A DNA stretch of 64,000 bases from Nocardia uniformis NBRC 13702 (lineage in GTDB: Bacteria > Actinomycetota > Actinomycetes > Mycobacteriales > Mycobacteriaceae). The stretch is from assembly GCF_001613345.1 (NCBI RefSeq), contig NZ_BDCE01000066.1:50366-114365 (forward strand). Reading direction: 5' to 3'. The position numbers were made by a program, and so were the translations under genes. Below, piece by piece: positions 27,866 through 36,064 of this stretch; position 1 is the first letter of the stretch, and every line of letters begins with the position of its first letter. The notes beneath the pieces were generated by a model. The model worked only from the letters and a program-made list of their open reading frames with translations. It had not been told where the DNA came from and searched no databases.

Positions 27866-30800
27866 ATGACGGTAGCCGAACAGCGTCGCACGGCCGGGGA
27901 GGACGGGGTGGACGTCGAATCGCTCTTCGAGCCGACGGCCAAGCAGCGTCGAAAGCTGCTGTATCGGCGGGATGGGCTGTTGACACCGCCGTCGATGGTG
28001 ATCGATGTCGAGGTGGTGGCGGAGCAGGCGCAGGCGTGTGCGCAGCATTACGGGGTGGCGGTTGAGCGGCTCAATGAGCGGGAACCGCGGGTGGGGCGGG
28101 TGTTGTCCGGGGAGCCGGGGGCGGTGGCCGAGTTGCCGGTCGATATGGCCGCGGCGCTGTTGACTACGCGCACCGAGATGCCGTACTTCCTCACCGCCGG
28201 GGAGCGGCGGCGGTCGCTGGCGGATGTGGCTGCGCTGCTTGATCATTGGACTGTCATGCGCGGTCTCGCCTTTGCCGCCGAGGTGTTGTTGCGGGCGGTG
28301 ACCGAACCGCTGTGGGTGGCACCGGAGTACTGGCATTCGCGCGGTGAGTACGACTCGATGCGGGCCGTTCTCGGTGTGCTGCGCAATAGGCTCGCGGCGT
28401 GTTCGGATGATGAACTGCCGCCGGTGATCGCACTGTTCGAGCGGTACCGCGGAGTTTCCCGGCATGCCCGCGTCGTCGCTTCGTGTCTGCTTCCGTCGCA
28501 ACGGGATTGGGTGGCCACGGATATCTCGGAGGCGGTGGCGGGCGGGGATCGCACACAGGCTCGGCTATTGGTCGACGCAGCGGGCACGGTGGACCAGTTG
28601 CGACTGTTGAATACGCTGTTCGCAGCCCATTGGCAGGACGGCAATGGCGTGGCCATCGATACGGCCGCCATGGCTATAACCGTGGTCGACGGCGTCGGGT
28701 TCGAAGTCGTAGAGGTACTCACCGGCTGGTTCGACCACTGGGATATCACACAGGCACTGCGCATTCCGATCGCGGAAGCGCTCGCCGTGATACCCACCGA
28801 TACGGCGTTCGCCGCGCTCGCCACCCGGTCGAATCACCCGCCCGCTTCGACCGCGTTACGCCAAGCCGCCCAACGTTTTCCGAGCCGAGCACTGCGACTG
28901 CTGAATCCGGCCGACCACTCCGCCATATTGCGCGAACACGTACACGGCAATGCCGATCTCGCCCGTGAACAGCTGGCCGACCTGCCGACCACGACCGCGA
29001 CCTTCGTCGCCGACGAACTGAGCCGGGTAACGACCCAGAGCAGTGGTGCGGGAGCCTCACCCGGCATTCTGCGAAATCCACCGTGGGAGAACCGCAAACG
29101 CACCAAGCTCCCGACAGTGGCCGGTCTCGTTCCGCCCACCGAGCCGCACTGTGCCTGGCTGCCCGGGGAGCGGGAGGAATGGCGCGGGCTCGTGCGCGCC
29201 GAGGCTTACGAGGGCCACGGCGACGCCCTCGCCCGCAGCACGAACACGGAACTCACCACATACGCGCTGGGTGCGCTCGTGGTGGCGGGCCCGGAGCGAG
29301 CACTGCCGCTCTTGCCGACCGCGCGACTGCTGTGGGTCGACGACCAGTGCCCCGAGGTGCGGGCCGCCATCGCCGTATTCGAAACCGCCGCCTACCCGAT
29401 GATGGTGGACGCGGCGCGTGAACAACCCCGGGATATGGAGGATGTCGTCCTGCCCTACGCGGGTGTCGAACTGGTTGATCTGGCAGCGGCACGGCTGGAT
29501 CGGCGCACTCTGCGACCGGGAGCCCTGCGCTATCTGCGTCGGCATGCTCGGTTCGTGGCGCAGGTGCTGATTCCACGTGCCGTCGGGCCGACGGCGAAGG
29601 ACCGTCGCCTCGCGACCCGCGTGCTACGGCTGCTCGACGGCCTGGGGTATGGCGACGATATCCGCTCCGCCGCACAGGAATACGGCCCCGCAGCGGCCAC
29701 CGCGATGACTGCCGTAGTGGATGCCGATCCACTTGTGCTGCTGCCCACCCGCATGCCGTCGGTCCCGGACTGGGTGAATGTGGCCGCACTCCCCCAGGTG
29801 CGCGCCACCGACGGCGAACCTCTTTCGGCCACCGGCGTCGAGAACCTGCTCATCATGCTCATGCTCGCCGTTCCCGGCGAACCGTATGCCGGTGTGGCGC
29901 AGGTGCGTCGCGACTGCGATCCGGCCTCACTGGCCGATCTGTCGTGGGAGCTGTTCGCGCAGTGGCAACGTGCGGGCGCGCCCACCCGGCACAGCTGGGT
30001 CTATGAGGCACTGGGCTCATTCGGTGACGACACCACGGTGGAATCCCTACTGGAGCATGTGCGCGCCAACCGCTCCGATGCCCGCTCGGTGACCGCCCTC
30101 GACGCCTTCGTCGCCATCGGTTCCGATGCCGCACTGCTGGCGTTGAAGTTCATCAGCGAGAAAGTGCGGACGACGCGGGTGCGGGTCGGCGCGAAGGAAC
30201 GCATCGAGGCGGTCGCTGATCGCTTGGGGCTCACCGCCGATCAATTGGCGGACCGTCTCGTCCCCGATCTCGGATTGCGCGCCGACGGCACCACGCTCCT
30301 GGATTTCGGACCGCGTCGGTTCGTGGTCGGCTTCGACGAACAATTACGCCCGACCATCGCGACCACCGACGGCGATCGGCTGAAGGCACTGCCCAAACCT
30401 GGCGTGCGCGATGACGCCGAGCGAGCCGAGGCCGCGCACAAGGTATTCCGAAGGCTGAAGAAGGACGCCCGCGCGGTGGCCGCCGACCAGATCAAGCGGC
30501 TGGAGCGGGCCATGGTCACGCAGCGCCGCTTCACCGTCGACGAGTTGCGCACGCTGTTCATCGCGCATCCCTTGCGCTGGCATGTGACCCGACGCCTGGT
30601 GTGGGGTGTCTACGATGGCGAAACCCTCACGGGCACTGTACGTATCGCCGAGGACCGCACCTTCGCCGACAGTACCGACGACACCGTGTCCCTCCCCGAT
30701 GACACTGTGCTCGGCGTCGCCCACCCCATCCAGTTCCCGAACGAGGTCACCGGGTGGGGTGAGATATTCGCCGATTACGAATTGCTGCAACCCTTCCCGC

Positions 30801-31171
30801 AGATGGGCCGGGAGGTCTACACCGTCCCGGATGAACTCCTGCACGCCTCCAAGATCGTCCATGCCGGCGACAAAGCCGACGGCCCGCGCTTCCTGAGCCT
30901 CGCCGCACGCGGCTGGCTCCCCCCGGAGACCGACGACGGCGGACACATCTACACCTTCGAGAAACCGCTCCCGCACGGGCGCTACCTCGTTATCTCGGCC
31001 GATCCCGGCCTGGCGGCCTACAACCTCAGCGCGTCCAATCCGCAAAGCTTCGGCGTCTACCTCCGCCAGACCCGATCGACCAGCGGCAGCATCACATTCG
31101 CGGATCTGGACGAGGTCACCGCCTCGGAGATCCTGCGCGATATCGCCTGGCTGAATTCGGCGGCAAACTGA
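27866..31171 (+). CDS. Large DUF4132 domain-containing protein
   Basis: 1101 residues, no signal peptide or membrane segment. Most of the protein is Ala/Leu-rich helical solenoid with HEAT/ARM-like character (for example GSFGDDTTVESLLEHV, and ALDAFVAIGSDAALLALKFI). The C-terminal part carries DUF4132: AADQIKRLERAMVTQRRFTV, then HPLRWHVTRRLVWGVYDGE, and GWGEIFADYELLQPFPQMGR. DUF4132 proteins include E. coli MolR-type proteins and often sit with WGR domains; biochemical function is unsettled. ATG at 27866 has GAGGGA just upstream; ATG at 27854 and the frame running back to 27308 lack support. It stands alone, before the LytS kinase gene. Confidence 0.85.
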   Translation: MTVAEQRRTAGEDGVDVESLFEPTAKQRRKLLYRRDGLLTPPSMVIDVEVVAEQAQACAQHYGVAVERLNEREPRVGRVLSGEPGAVAELPVDMAAALLTTRTEMPYFLTAGERRRSLADVAALLDHWTVMRGLAFAAEVLLRAVTEPLWVAPEYWHSRGEYDSMRAVLGVLRNRLAACSDDELPPVIALFERYRGVSRHARVVASCLLPSQRDWVATDISEAVAGGDRTQARLLVDAAGTVDQLRLLNTLFAAHWQDGNGVAIDTAAMAITVVDGVGFEVVEVLTGWFDHWDITQALRIPIAEALAVIPTDTAFAALATRSNHPPASTALRQAAQRFPSRALRLLNPADHSAILREHVHGNADLAREQLADLPTTTATFVADELSRVTTQSSGAGASPGILRNPPWENRKRTKLPTVAGLVPPTEPHCAWLPGEREEWRGLVRAEAYEGHGDALARSTNTELTTYALGALVVAGPERALPLLPTARLLWVDDQCPEVRAAIAVFETAAYPMMVDAAREQPRDMEDVVLPYAGVELVDLAAARLDRRTLRPGALRYLRRHARFVAQVLIPRAVGPTAKDRRLATRVLRLLDGLGYGDDIRSAAQEYGPAAATAMTAVVDADPLVLLPTRMPSVPDWVNVAALPQVRATDGEPLSATGVENLLIMLMLAVPGEPYAGVAQVRRDCDPASLADLSWELFAQWQRAGAPTRHSWVYEALGSFGDDTTVESLLEHVRANRSDARSVTALDAFVAIGSDAALLALKFISEKVRTTRVRVGAKERIEAVADRLGLTADQLADRLVPDLGLRADGTTLLDFGPRRFVVGFDEQLRPTIATTDGDRLKALPKPGVRDDAERAEAAHKVFRRLKKDARAVAADQIKRLERAMVTQRRFTVDELRTLFIAHPLRWHVTRRLVWGVYDGETLTGTVRIAEDRTFADSTDDTVSLPDDTVLGVAHPIQFPNEVTGWGEIFADYELLQPFPQMGREVYTVPDELLHASKIVHAGDKADGPRFLSLAARGWLPPETDDGGHIYTFEKPLPHGRYLVISADPGLAAYNLSASNPQSFGVYLRQTRSTSGSITFADLDEVTASEILRDIAWLNSAAN

Positions 31172-31323
31172 GCAGCGCTATCCCAGTCCTCCCGGCGTGC
31201 TTTCTATCCCCCGTCATTCCGGACGATGGGTGCCGGGTCGAGGGGCGACATCGTGATGTCACGCGCTGCGATCGCACGGCCGGCGGCAATAATCGGCCCC
31301 ATGGGTGAGCCGAGGCAGGACCG

Positions 31324-32511
31324 GTGACGGCGACAGCGGTGGCGGTGATCATTGCCGGAGCGCTGATCGCCGGGGCGGTATTGGCGTGGCCACGCACGCG
31401 GCGCACGGTCACGACTCCGGCCGAACGCGCCGTACATACGACGCTGCACACCGCCTCACTGGCGGCGATACCGCTGCGCGGTGGACTCACCGAGGAATCG
31501 GCCGAGGAAGCCGCACCGCACCTGCGCATTCTCACCGGCGCGGAGGCCCTCGGAATCACCGATCCCGAGGGCGAACTCCTCGCCTGGGACGGAGCACACG
31601 GCGATCTGGCCGACCGTTTGACCGCGGCCGCACAGCGCGCGGTCGACGGTGAGCGGCGAGTGTTGGATACCGACACCGGGGCGAATTCGCGTCGCATTCT
31701 CATCGCCCAACCGCTGCTGATCGACACCGGCGCCGTCGGGGTACTGGGCATTGTGGTGATCGGTCAGCCGGAGCCGGGCATGCTCGGCGCGCTCGCCGAG
31801 GTGGCGCGCTATGTGGTCGGCCAGCTCGAATTGGCGGAGCTGGACGCCTCCCGGGCGCGCCTCGATCGCGCCGAGGTGCGGGCACTGCGCGCTCAGATCA
31901 GCCCGCATTTCATCTACAACGCCCTCAATACGATCGCGTCGTTCGTCCGCACCGATCCCAGCCGAGCCCGCGAACTCATCCTCGAATTCGCCGACTTCAC
32001 CCGCTATTCCTTCCGCACCGCCGGTGAGTTCACGGTGCTGGCCGACGAATTGACCAATATCGACCGCTATCTCGCGCTCGAACGCGCCCGGTTCGGCGAC
32101 GCGCTGCAGGTTCGCCTCCAGATCGCGCCCGAGGTGCTGAGCGTGGTGCTGCCCTTCCTCGCGCTGCAACCCCTGGTCGAGAACGCGGTCCGGCACGGCC
32201 TCGCCCCGCGACCGGGCGGCGGCACGGTCAGCATTATCGCCATCGACGAGGGCACCGACTGTGTGATCAGCGTCGAGGACGACGGTGTAGGCATGGATGC
32301 GGAGCTGCTGCGCTCGGGGGCACTCGACGCCGTCGAAACCGGCCGCCGCACCACCGGTCCCGAATCCGCGCATGTCGGCCTGGCCAATGTCGACGACCGC
32401 CTGCGTGCCGCCTTCGGCAATGATTACGGCCTGGTCGTGGAGACAGCGCGGGGCGCGGGCACCAAGGTCAGCATGCGGGTGCCCAAATTTCGCGCGGGCA
32501 TCCAGGTCTGA
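31324..32511 (+). CDS. LytS/YpdA-type sensor histidine kinase
   Basis: 395 residues. There is one membrane helix (about 4-22), not the five or more of classical LytS, then a GAF-like sensing region (about 40-165) and a HisKA_7TM-type kinase core. The phosphoacceptor is the His in ISPHFIYNALNTIASF. The N box is LQPLVENAVRHGL and the G box VEDDGVGM. It should phosphorylate the LytTR regulator encoded 104 bases downstream. Followed by a small membrane protein and sodium:solute symporters, it recalls E. coli BtsS/YpdA, which sense pyruvate. Monocarboxylate sensing is inferred from context. GTG start. Confidence 0.88.
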   Translation: MTATAVAVIIAGALIAGAVLAWPRTRRTVTTPAERAVHTTLHTASLAAIPLRGGLTEESAEEAAPHLRILTGAEALGITDPEGELLAWDGAHGDLADRLTAAAQRAVDGERRVLDTDTGANSRRILIAQPLLIDTGAVGVLGIVVIGQPEPGMLGALAEVARYVVGQLELAELDASRARLDRAEVRALRAQISPHFIYNALNTIASFVRTDPSRARELILEFADFTRYSFRTAGEFTVLADELTNIDRYLALERARFGDALQVRLQIAPEVLSVVLPFLALQPLVENAVRHGLAPRPGGGTVSIIAIDEGTDCVISVEDDGVGMDAELLRSGALDAVETGRRTTGPESAHVGLANVDDRLRAAFGNDYGLVVETARGAGTKVSMRVPKFRAGIQV

Positions 32512-32614
32512 TGTGGACGATCGACCTACCTCCGCGTCCCCGACCATGGCCGCGTTGTGTCGGATTTGCGAGCTACGCCCGCCTGCCCCGGTGGTGGCAT
32601 AGCATGACCCGATT

Positions 32615-33388
32615 GTGACGACCAGCGACAGTGGGCCCGGCGCGCTACGCGTGCTCGCCGTGGACGATGAGCAGCCAGCACTGGACGAGCTGGTCTATCT
32701 GCTACGTGCCCAGCCGGATGTGGGTGAGATCCACCGTGCCGATGACGCCACCACCGCTTTGCGGCTGCTGCGCGCCCATCCGGTGGACGCGGTCTTCCTG
32801 GATATCAATATGCCGGGGCTCGACGGTATCGAACTGGCGGGCATCCTGACCGCCTTCGCCAATCCGCCCGCGGTGGTCTTCGTGACCGCGCACGATGATC
32901 GCGCCGTCGCCGCCTTCGATATCGGCGCCACCGACTACCTGCTCAAACCACTGCGCGAGGCCCGCCTCGGGGAGGCCGTCCGCCGGATTGCCGCCGCCCG
33001 CGCCGAACGAGCGGCCACGGTGGATCCCGATGAGGTACTGCCGGTGGAACTGGGTGGTGTCACCCGACTGGTGGAACGGTCCACGGTCAGCTGGGTGGAG
33101 GCCGATGGAGATTACGCCCGCCTGCACACCGCTACCGGCTCGCACCTGATCCGTATTCCGCTGTCGGAGCTCGAATCACGCTGGCGGGACGCGGGTTTCG
33201 TGCGCATTCACCGTTCCTACCTGATCGCCCTGCGTATGGTGACCGGCCTGCGCACGGTCGGCACCGGCACCGTGGTGTGTCTGCGCGCCGAAGGCGCCTC
33301 GGCCGCCGTCGAACTGCCGGTCAGCCGCCGCCAGGTGCGCGATCTCAAACAGCGCCTGATCGGACCTCGCAGCAGGACCGCGCGATGA
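32615..33388 (+). CDS. LytTR-family response regulator
   Basis: 257 residues. The receiver domain (about 10-125) has the acidic pair in VDDEQ, phosphorylation site Asp63 in VFLDINMPGLDG, Thr in FVTAHDD, and Lys in YLLKPL. The LytTR DNA-binding domain (about 145-250) has VSWVEADGDYARLHT and GFVRIHRSYLI. It should be activated by the upstream LytS-type kinase and probably controls the downstream transport genes. Its stop overlaps the next ATG (ATGA). Confidence 0.92.
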   Translation: MTTSDSGPGALRVLAVDDEQPALDELVYLLRAQPDVGEIHRADDATTALRLLRAHPVDAVFLDINMPGLDGIELAGILTAFANPPAVVFVTAHDDRAVAAFDIGATDYLLKPLREARLGEAVRRIAAARAERAATVDPDEVLPVELGGVTRLVERSTVSWVEADGDYARLHTATGSHLIRIPLSELESRWRDAGFVRIHRSYLIALRMVTGLRTVGTGTVVCLRAEGASAAVELPVSRRQVRDLKQRLIGPRSRTAR

Positions 33389-33750
33389 CCGGCCCGCAGC
33401 GTCCGATCCGGCAGCGCGTGGTGCTGGCCGAGCGGCGTGGTGCGCGCATGGTGCGGACCCGGGTGGAGGTGGCCGAGCAGACCGAGATCGGTGCGGCCAT
33501 GATCGGCGGACTGATCCGGGCGCAATTCGGGCTCGCGGTCCGGGTCGGGCTCGTGGTGGTCGCGGTCCTGGGCGCGCTGCCAATGCTGTTCGCACTGGGT
33601 GCGCCCGGGGAGATGGTGGTATTCGGTATTCGTCTCCCCTGGCTGCTGCTCGCCGTCGCGTCGACACCGTTCCTGTACGCCGCGGGTCGGGTGTACCTGC
33701 GGCTGGCCGATCGCAATGACCACGACTTCACCGAATTGGCCGAGGACTGA
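33385..33750 (+). CDS. Small two-helix membrane protein, DUF485-like partner of the symporter
   Basis: 121 residues from an ATG overlapping the regulator stop. A basic cytoplasmic N terminus (about 1-45) precedes two membrane helices (about 50-72 and 80-103) and an acidic tail (NDHDFTELAED). Size and topology match DUF485 proteins, which accompany ActP-type symporters, as at 35702 in this window, but sequence identity to DUF485 is not obvious. The symporter begins 2 bases later. It is probably a symporter accessory subunit. Confidence 0.65.
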   Translation: MTGPQRPIRQRVVLAERRGARMVRTRVEVAEQTEIGAAMIGGLIRAQFGLAVRVGLVVVAVLGALPMLFALGAPGEMVVFGIRLPWLLLAVASTPFLYAAGRVYLRLADRNDHDFTELAED

Positions 33751-33751
33751 G

Positions 33752-35506
33752 GTGGACGCCGCATCCGGCCTCACCCTGGCCGCCCTGCTGCTGGTAGCGG
33801 TGGCGACCGTCGCCATCGGCGCGCACGGAGTTCGGTTGGCGCGCACCACCTCCGACTTCCTGGTCGCCTCCCGTGGTGTCGGGTCACGACTCAATGCCGC
33901 CGCCATATCCGGCGAATACCTGTCTGCCGCGTCTTTCCTCGGTGTCGCCGGGCTCATTGCCAAGTTCGGGGCCGATGCGCTGTGGTATCCGGTCGGCTTC
34001 ACCGCGGGGTATCTCGGCCTGCTGTTGTTCGTGGCCGCTCCACTGCGCCGATCCGGGGCCTATACCGTGCCCGACTTCGCGCAGTTCCGGCTGGGTTCGG
34101 TGCGCATGCGCCGGTTGGCGGCAGTGGTCGTCGTTCTCGTCTGCGTGCTGTACCTGATTCCCCAATTCCAGGGCGCGGGCCTGACTTTACGGATTCTGCT
34201 CGGCGTCCCCGACTGGGTGGGCGCGGTAGCGGTGGGCGTCATCGTGATCGCCAATGTCACCGCGGGCGGTATGCGGTCGATTACCTTTGTGCAGGCCTTC
34301 CAGTACTGGCTCAAGCTCACCGCGCTCGCCATCCCGGCCCTGGTTCTGCTCGGGCATTTCCTAGCCGATGACCGCGAATTGGGTTCTCCCGCACCTCCGA
34401 CCGTCACCCAGCAGACCACCGTCGATGTCACCACCGATGTGCGGGTGCGATTGGCGGGCGATATCCCGCAGTCGATATCGATCACGGGCACCATCGACGG
34501 CCGCGAGGTGAACGGCCCCGTGACAGTGACGCCCGGCGAGCACGAACTGAGCGCGGGCACCACGGTGGTCCTGGACGCCGGGGACGCGGTGCCCGTGGTG
34601 CTGGGCGCACCGGATAACGGCGCGGACTGGCTCACCCCCGGCGGCGGCTTCGGCGGACCGCATCCGCTCTACGCGGTGTACTCGCTGATTATCGCGCTCT
34701 TCCTGGGCGCCATGGGATTACCGCACGTGCTGGTCCGCTTCTATACGAATCCGGATGGCCGGTCGGCCCGTTCCACCGCCCTCTCGGTAATCGGCCTGGT
34801 CGGACTGTTCTATACCTTCCCGGTGCTGCTGGGCATTCTGGCGCGCCTGTACGTTCCGCAATTGCTGATTACCGGCACCTCCGATGCCGCGGTCCTACTC
34901 CTGCCCGGCGCGATCCTGTCCGGCCTGGCCGGAAAACTCCTGGCCGCATTGGCCGCCGCGGGCGCGGTCGCCGCCTTCCTGTCCACCTCATCGGGACTAT
35001 TGGTGAGTATCGCGGGCGTACTCAGTACCGATGTGCTGCGCGGCCGAATTCGCGACTTCCGGTATGCCGCATTGGTCGCCGGTGCTGTCCCCCTGGGACT
35101 TTCGTTCACCGTGGCCACCCTCGATGTCTCGCGTTCGGTGGGCCTGGCCTTCTCGGTGGCCGCGTCGACGCTCTGCCCACTGCTCGTACTCGGCATCTGG
35201 TGGCGCGGCCTGACCGCCACGGGGGCCGCTGCCGGATTGATCGTCGGCGGCCTCACCGCGGGCGGTGCGACCGCGGTCTCGGTGCTGGGCGGTATCGGCG
35301 ACGCGGTCGCGGGCGGTTGGCCCGCCGCCATCCTCGGCTATCCGGCCGCGGTGAGCGTCCCGCTCGCCTTCGCCTCGATGATTCTGGGCAGCAAGCTCTC
35401 TCGCGGCCAGTCCCCCCGCGTCGTGGCTCGCGTCTTCGTCCGCATGCACGCCCCGGAGCGACTCGGCATGGGCGCCGATCGCGAACGCGGACTGCGGTCG
35501 GCATGA
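33752..35506 (+). CDS. Solute:sodium symporter (ActP-like) with an extracellular insert
   Basis: 584 residues of the SSS (LeuT-fold) family, a sodium- or proton-driven carrier for a monocarboxylate such as acetate or pyruvate. Typical segments are SRGVGSRLNAAAISGEYLSA and SFLGVAGLIAKFGADALWYP in TM1-2, and GAMGLPHVLVRFYTNPDGRS further on. Residues about 205-303 form a polar, beta-rich stretch between two membrane helices (DVTTDVRVRLAGDIPQSISI, GTIDGREVNGPVTV), roughly 45 residues longer than the matching loop of the second symporter at 36061. This should be outside the cell. GTG at 33752 is used; the longer frame lies inside the preceding gene. Co-transcribed with the LytS/LytTR pair. Confidence 0.85.
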   Translation: MDAASGLTLAALLLVAVATVAIGAHGVRLARTTSDFLVASRGVGSRLNAAAISGEYLSAASFLGVAGLIAKFGADALWYPVGFTAGYLGLLLFVAAPLRRSGAYTVPDFAQFRLGSVRMRRLAAVVVVLVCVLYLIPQFQGAGLTLRILLGVPDWVGAVAVGVIVIANVTAGGMRSITFVQAFQYWLKLTALAIPALVLLGHFLADDRELGSPAPPTVTQQTTVDVTTDVRVRLAGDIPQSISITGTIDGREVNGPVTVTPGEHELSAGTTVVLDAGDAVPVVLGAPDNGADWLTPGGGFGGPHPLYAVYSLIIALFLGAMGLPHVLVRFYTNPDGRSARSTALSVIGLVGLFYTFPVLLGILARLYVPQLLITGTSDAAVLLLPGAILSGLAGKLLAALAAAGAVAAFLSTSSGLLVSIAGVLSTDVLRGRIRDFRYAALVAGAVPLGLSFTVATLDVSRSVGLAFSVAASTLCPLLVLGIWWRGLTATGAAAGLIVGGLTAGGATAVSVLGGIGDAVAGGWPAAILGYPAAVSVPLAFASMILGSKLSRGQSPRVVARVFVRMHAPERLGMGADRERGLRSA

Positions 35507-35559
35507 GCGGTCGAGGCCCGAAACAGACAGCCGGTCGAGGCCCGAAACAGACAGCCTGA
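35503..35559 (+). CDS. Possible 18-residue microprotein of two octapeptide repeats
   Basis: ATG at 35503 overlaps the symporter stop (ATGA) and opens 18 codons: MS followed by two identical copies of GRGPKQTA, then TGA. The two 24-base DNA units are identical at every position. The ATGA junction is the same coupling used between other genes of this operon, but there is no clear ribosome site, so translation is uncertain. It may equally be a recent slippage duplication in non-coding DNA. Confidence 0.3.
   Translation: MSGRGPKQTAGRGPKQTA
35509..35556 (+). repeat. Perfect tandem 24-bp duplication
   Basis: Bases 35509-35532 and 35533-35556 are identical 24-mers starting GGTCGAGGCCCGAAAC. They directly follow the symporter stop. 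The unit length is a multiple of three and the copies stay in frame with the ATG at 35503. Confidence 0.9.
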
Positions 35560-35616
35560 GGCAACCGCTCATCGCATGGCGCCGACCGCTCACCGCACGA
35601 TCGCGCGCCTTCACCG

Positions 35617-35632
35617 AGTGATCCAGGCCACA
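35617..35632. promoter_or_regulatory. Candidate CRP/GlxR-type site upstream of DUF485-actP
   Basis: AGTGA-TCCAGG-CCACA matches TGTGA-N6-TCACA with one mismatch in each half. A weaker copy (AGTAA-N6-TCACA) lies at 35673-35688. In Corynebacterium GlxR controls the related DUF485-symporter operon, so the place is plausible, but short degenerate sites occur by chance. Confidence 0.35.
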
Positions 35633-35701
35633 CTGTGTTTTCGTCATCTACCCGCCGATACGGTGCTCGGAGAGTAAGCCACATCACACGCTAGGACTCC
35701 G

Positions 35702-36064
35702 ATGAGCAGCATCGATCTCGACACCGACGGCGCACCGCCGCGGCGGGTAGCCACCGCCGAGGATTTCGTCGCCATGCAGGCCAGCCCCGAGTTCCAGGAG
35801 CTGCGCACTCGCCTGCGGCGCTTCGTCTTCCCGATGGCGGTGCTGTTCCTGACCTGGTATCTGGTCTACGTGCTGCTGGGCGCGTACGCGCACGACTTCA
35901 TGGCCACCGAGGTCTTCGACAATATCAATGTCGGACTCCTGCTGGGCCTCGCCCAGTTCGTCTCGACCTTCCTGATCACCGGCCTGTACGTGAAGTTCGC
36001 CAATCGCGAACTCGATCCGCGCGCCGCCGCCATCCGCAACGAGCTCGAGGGAGACCAGGCGTGA
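35702..36064 (+). CDS. DUF485 membrane protein, ActP accessory
   Basis: 120 residues. A cytoplasmic N terminus (1-42) contains FVAMQASPEFQELRTRLRRF, the DUF485 signature. Two membrane helices follow (about 45-67 and 80-103; FPMAVLFLTWYLVYVLLGAY and LGLAQFVSTFLITGLYVKFA), then a charged tail. E. coli YjcH and Corynebacterium Cg0952 are relatives encoded before acetate symporters; a stabilising or regulatory subunit role is presumed. Its stop overlaps the actP GTG start by 4 bases. Confidence 0.92.
   Translation: MSSIDLDTDGAPPRRVATAEDFVAMQASPEFQELRTRLRRFVFPMAVLFLTWYLVYVLLGAYAHDFMATEVFDNINVGLLLGLAQFVSTFLITGLYVKFANRELDPRAAAIRNELEGDQA

Noticed and set aside
35503..35559. Resemblance of MSGRGPKQTA to eukaryotic histone tails
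   Set aside because: The match is a few residues long and arises from a tandem DNA duplication; chance is the better explanation.
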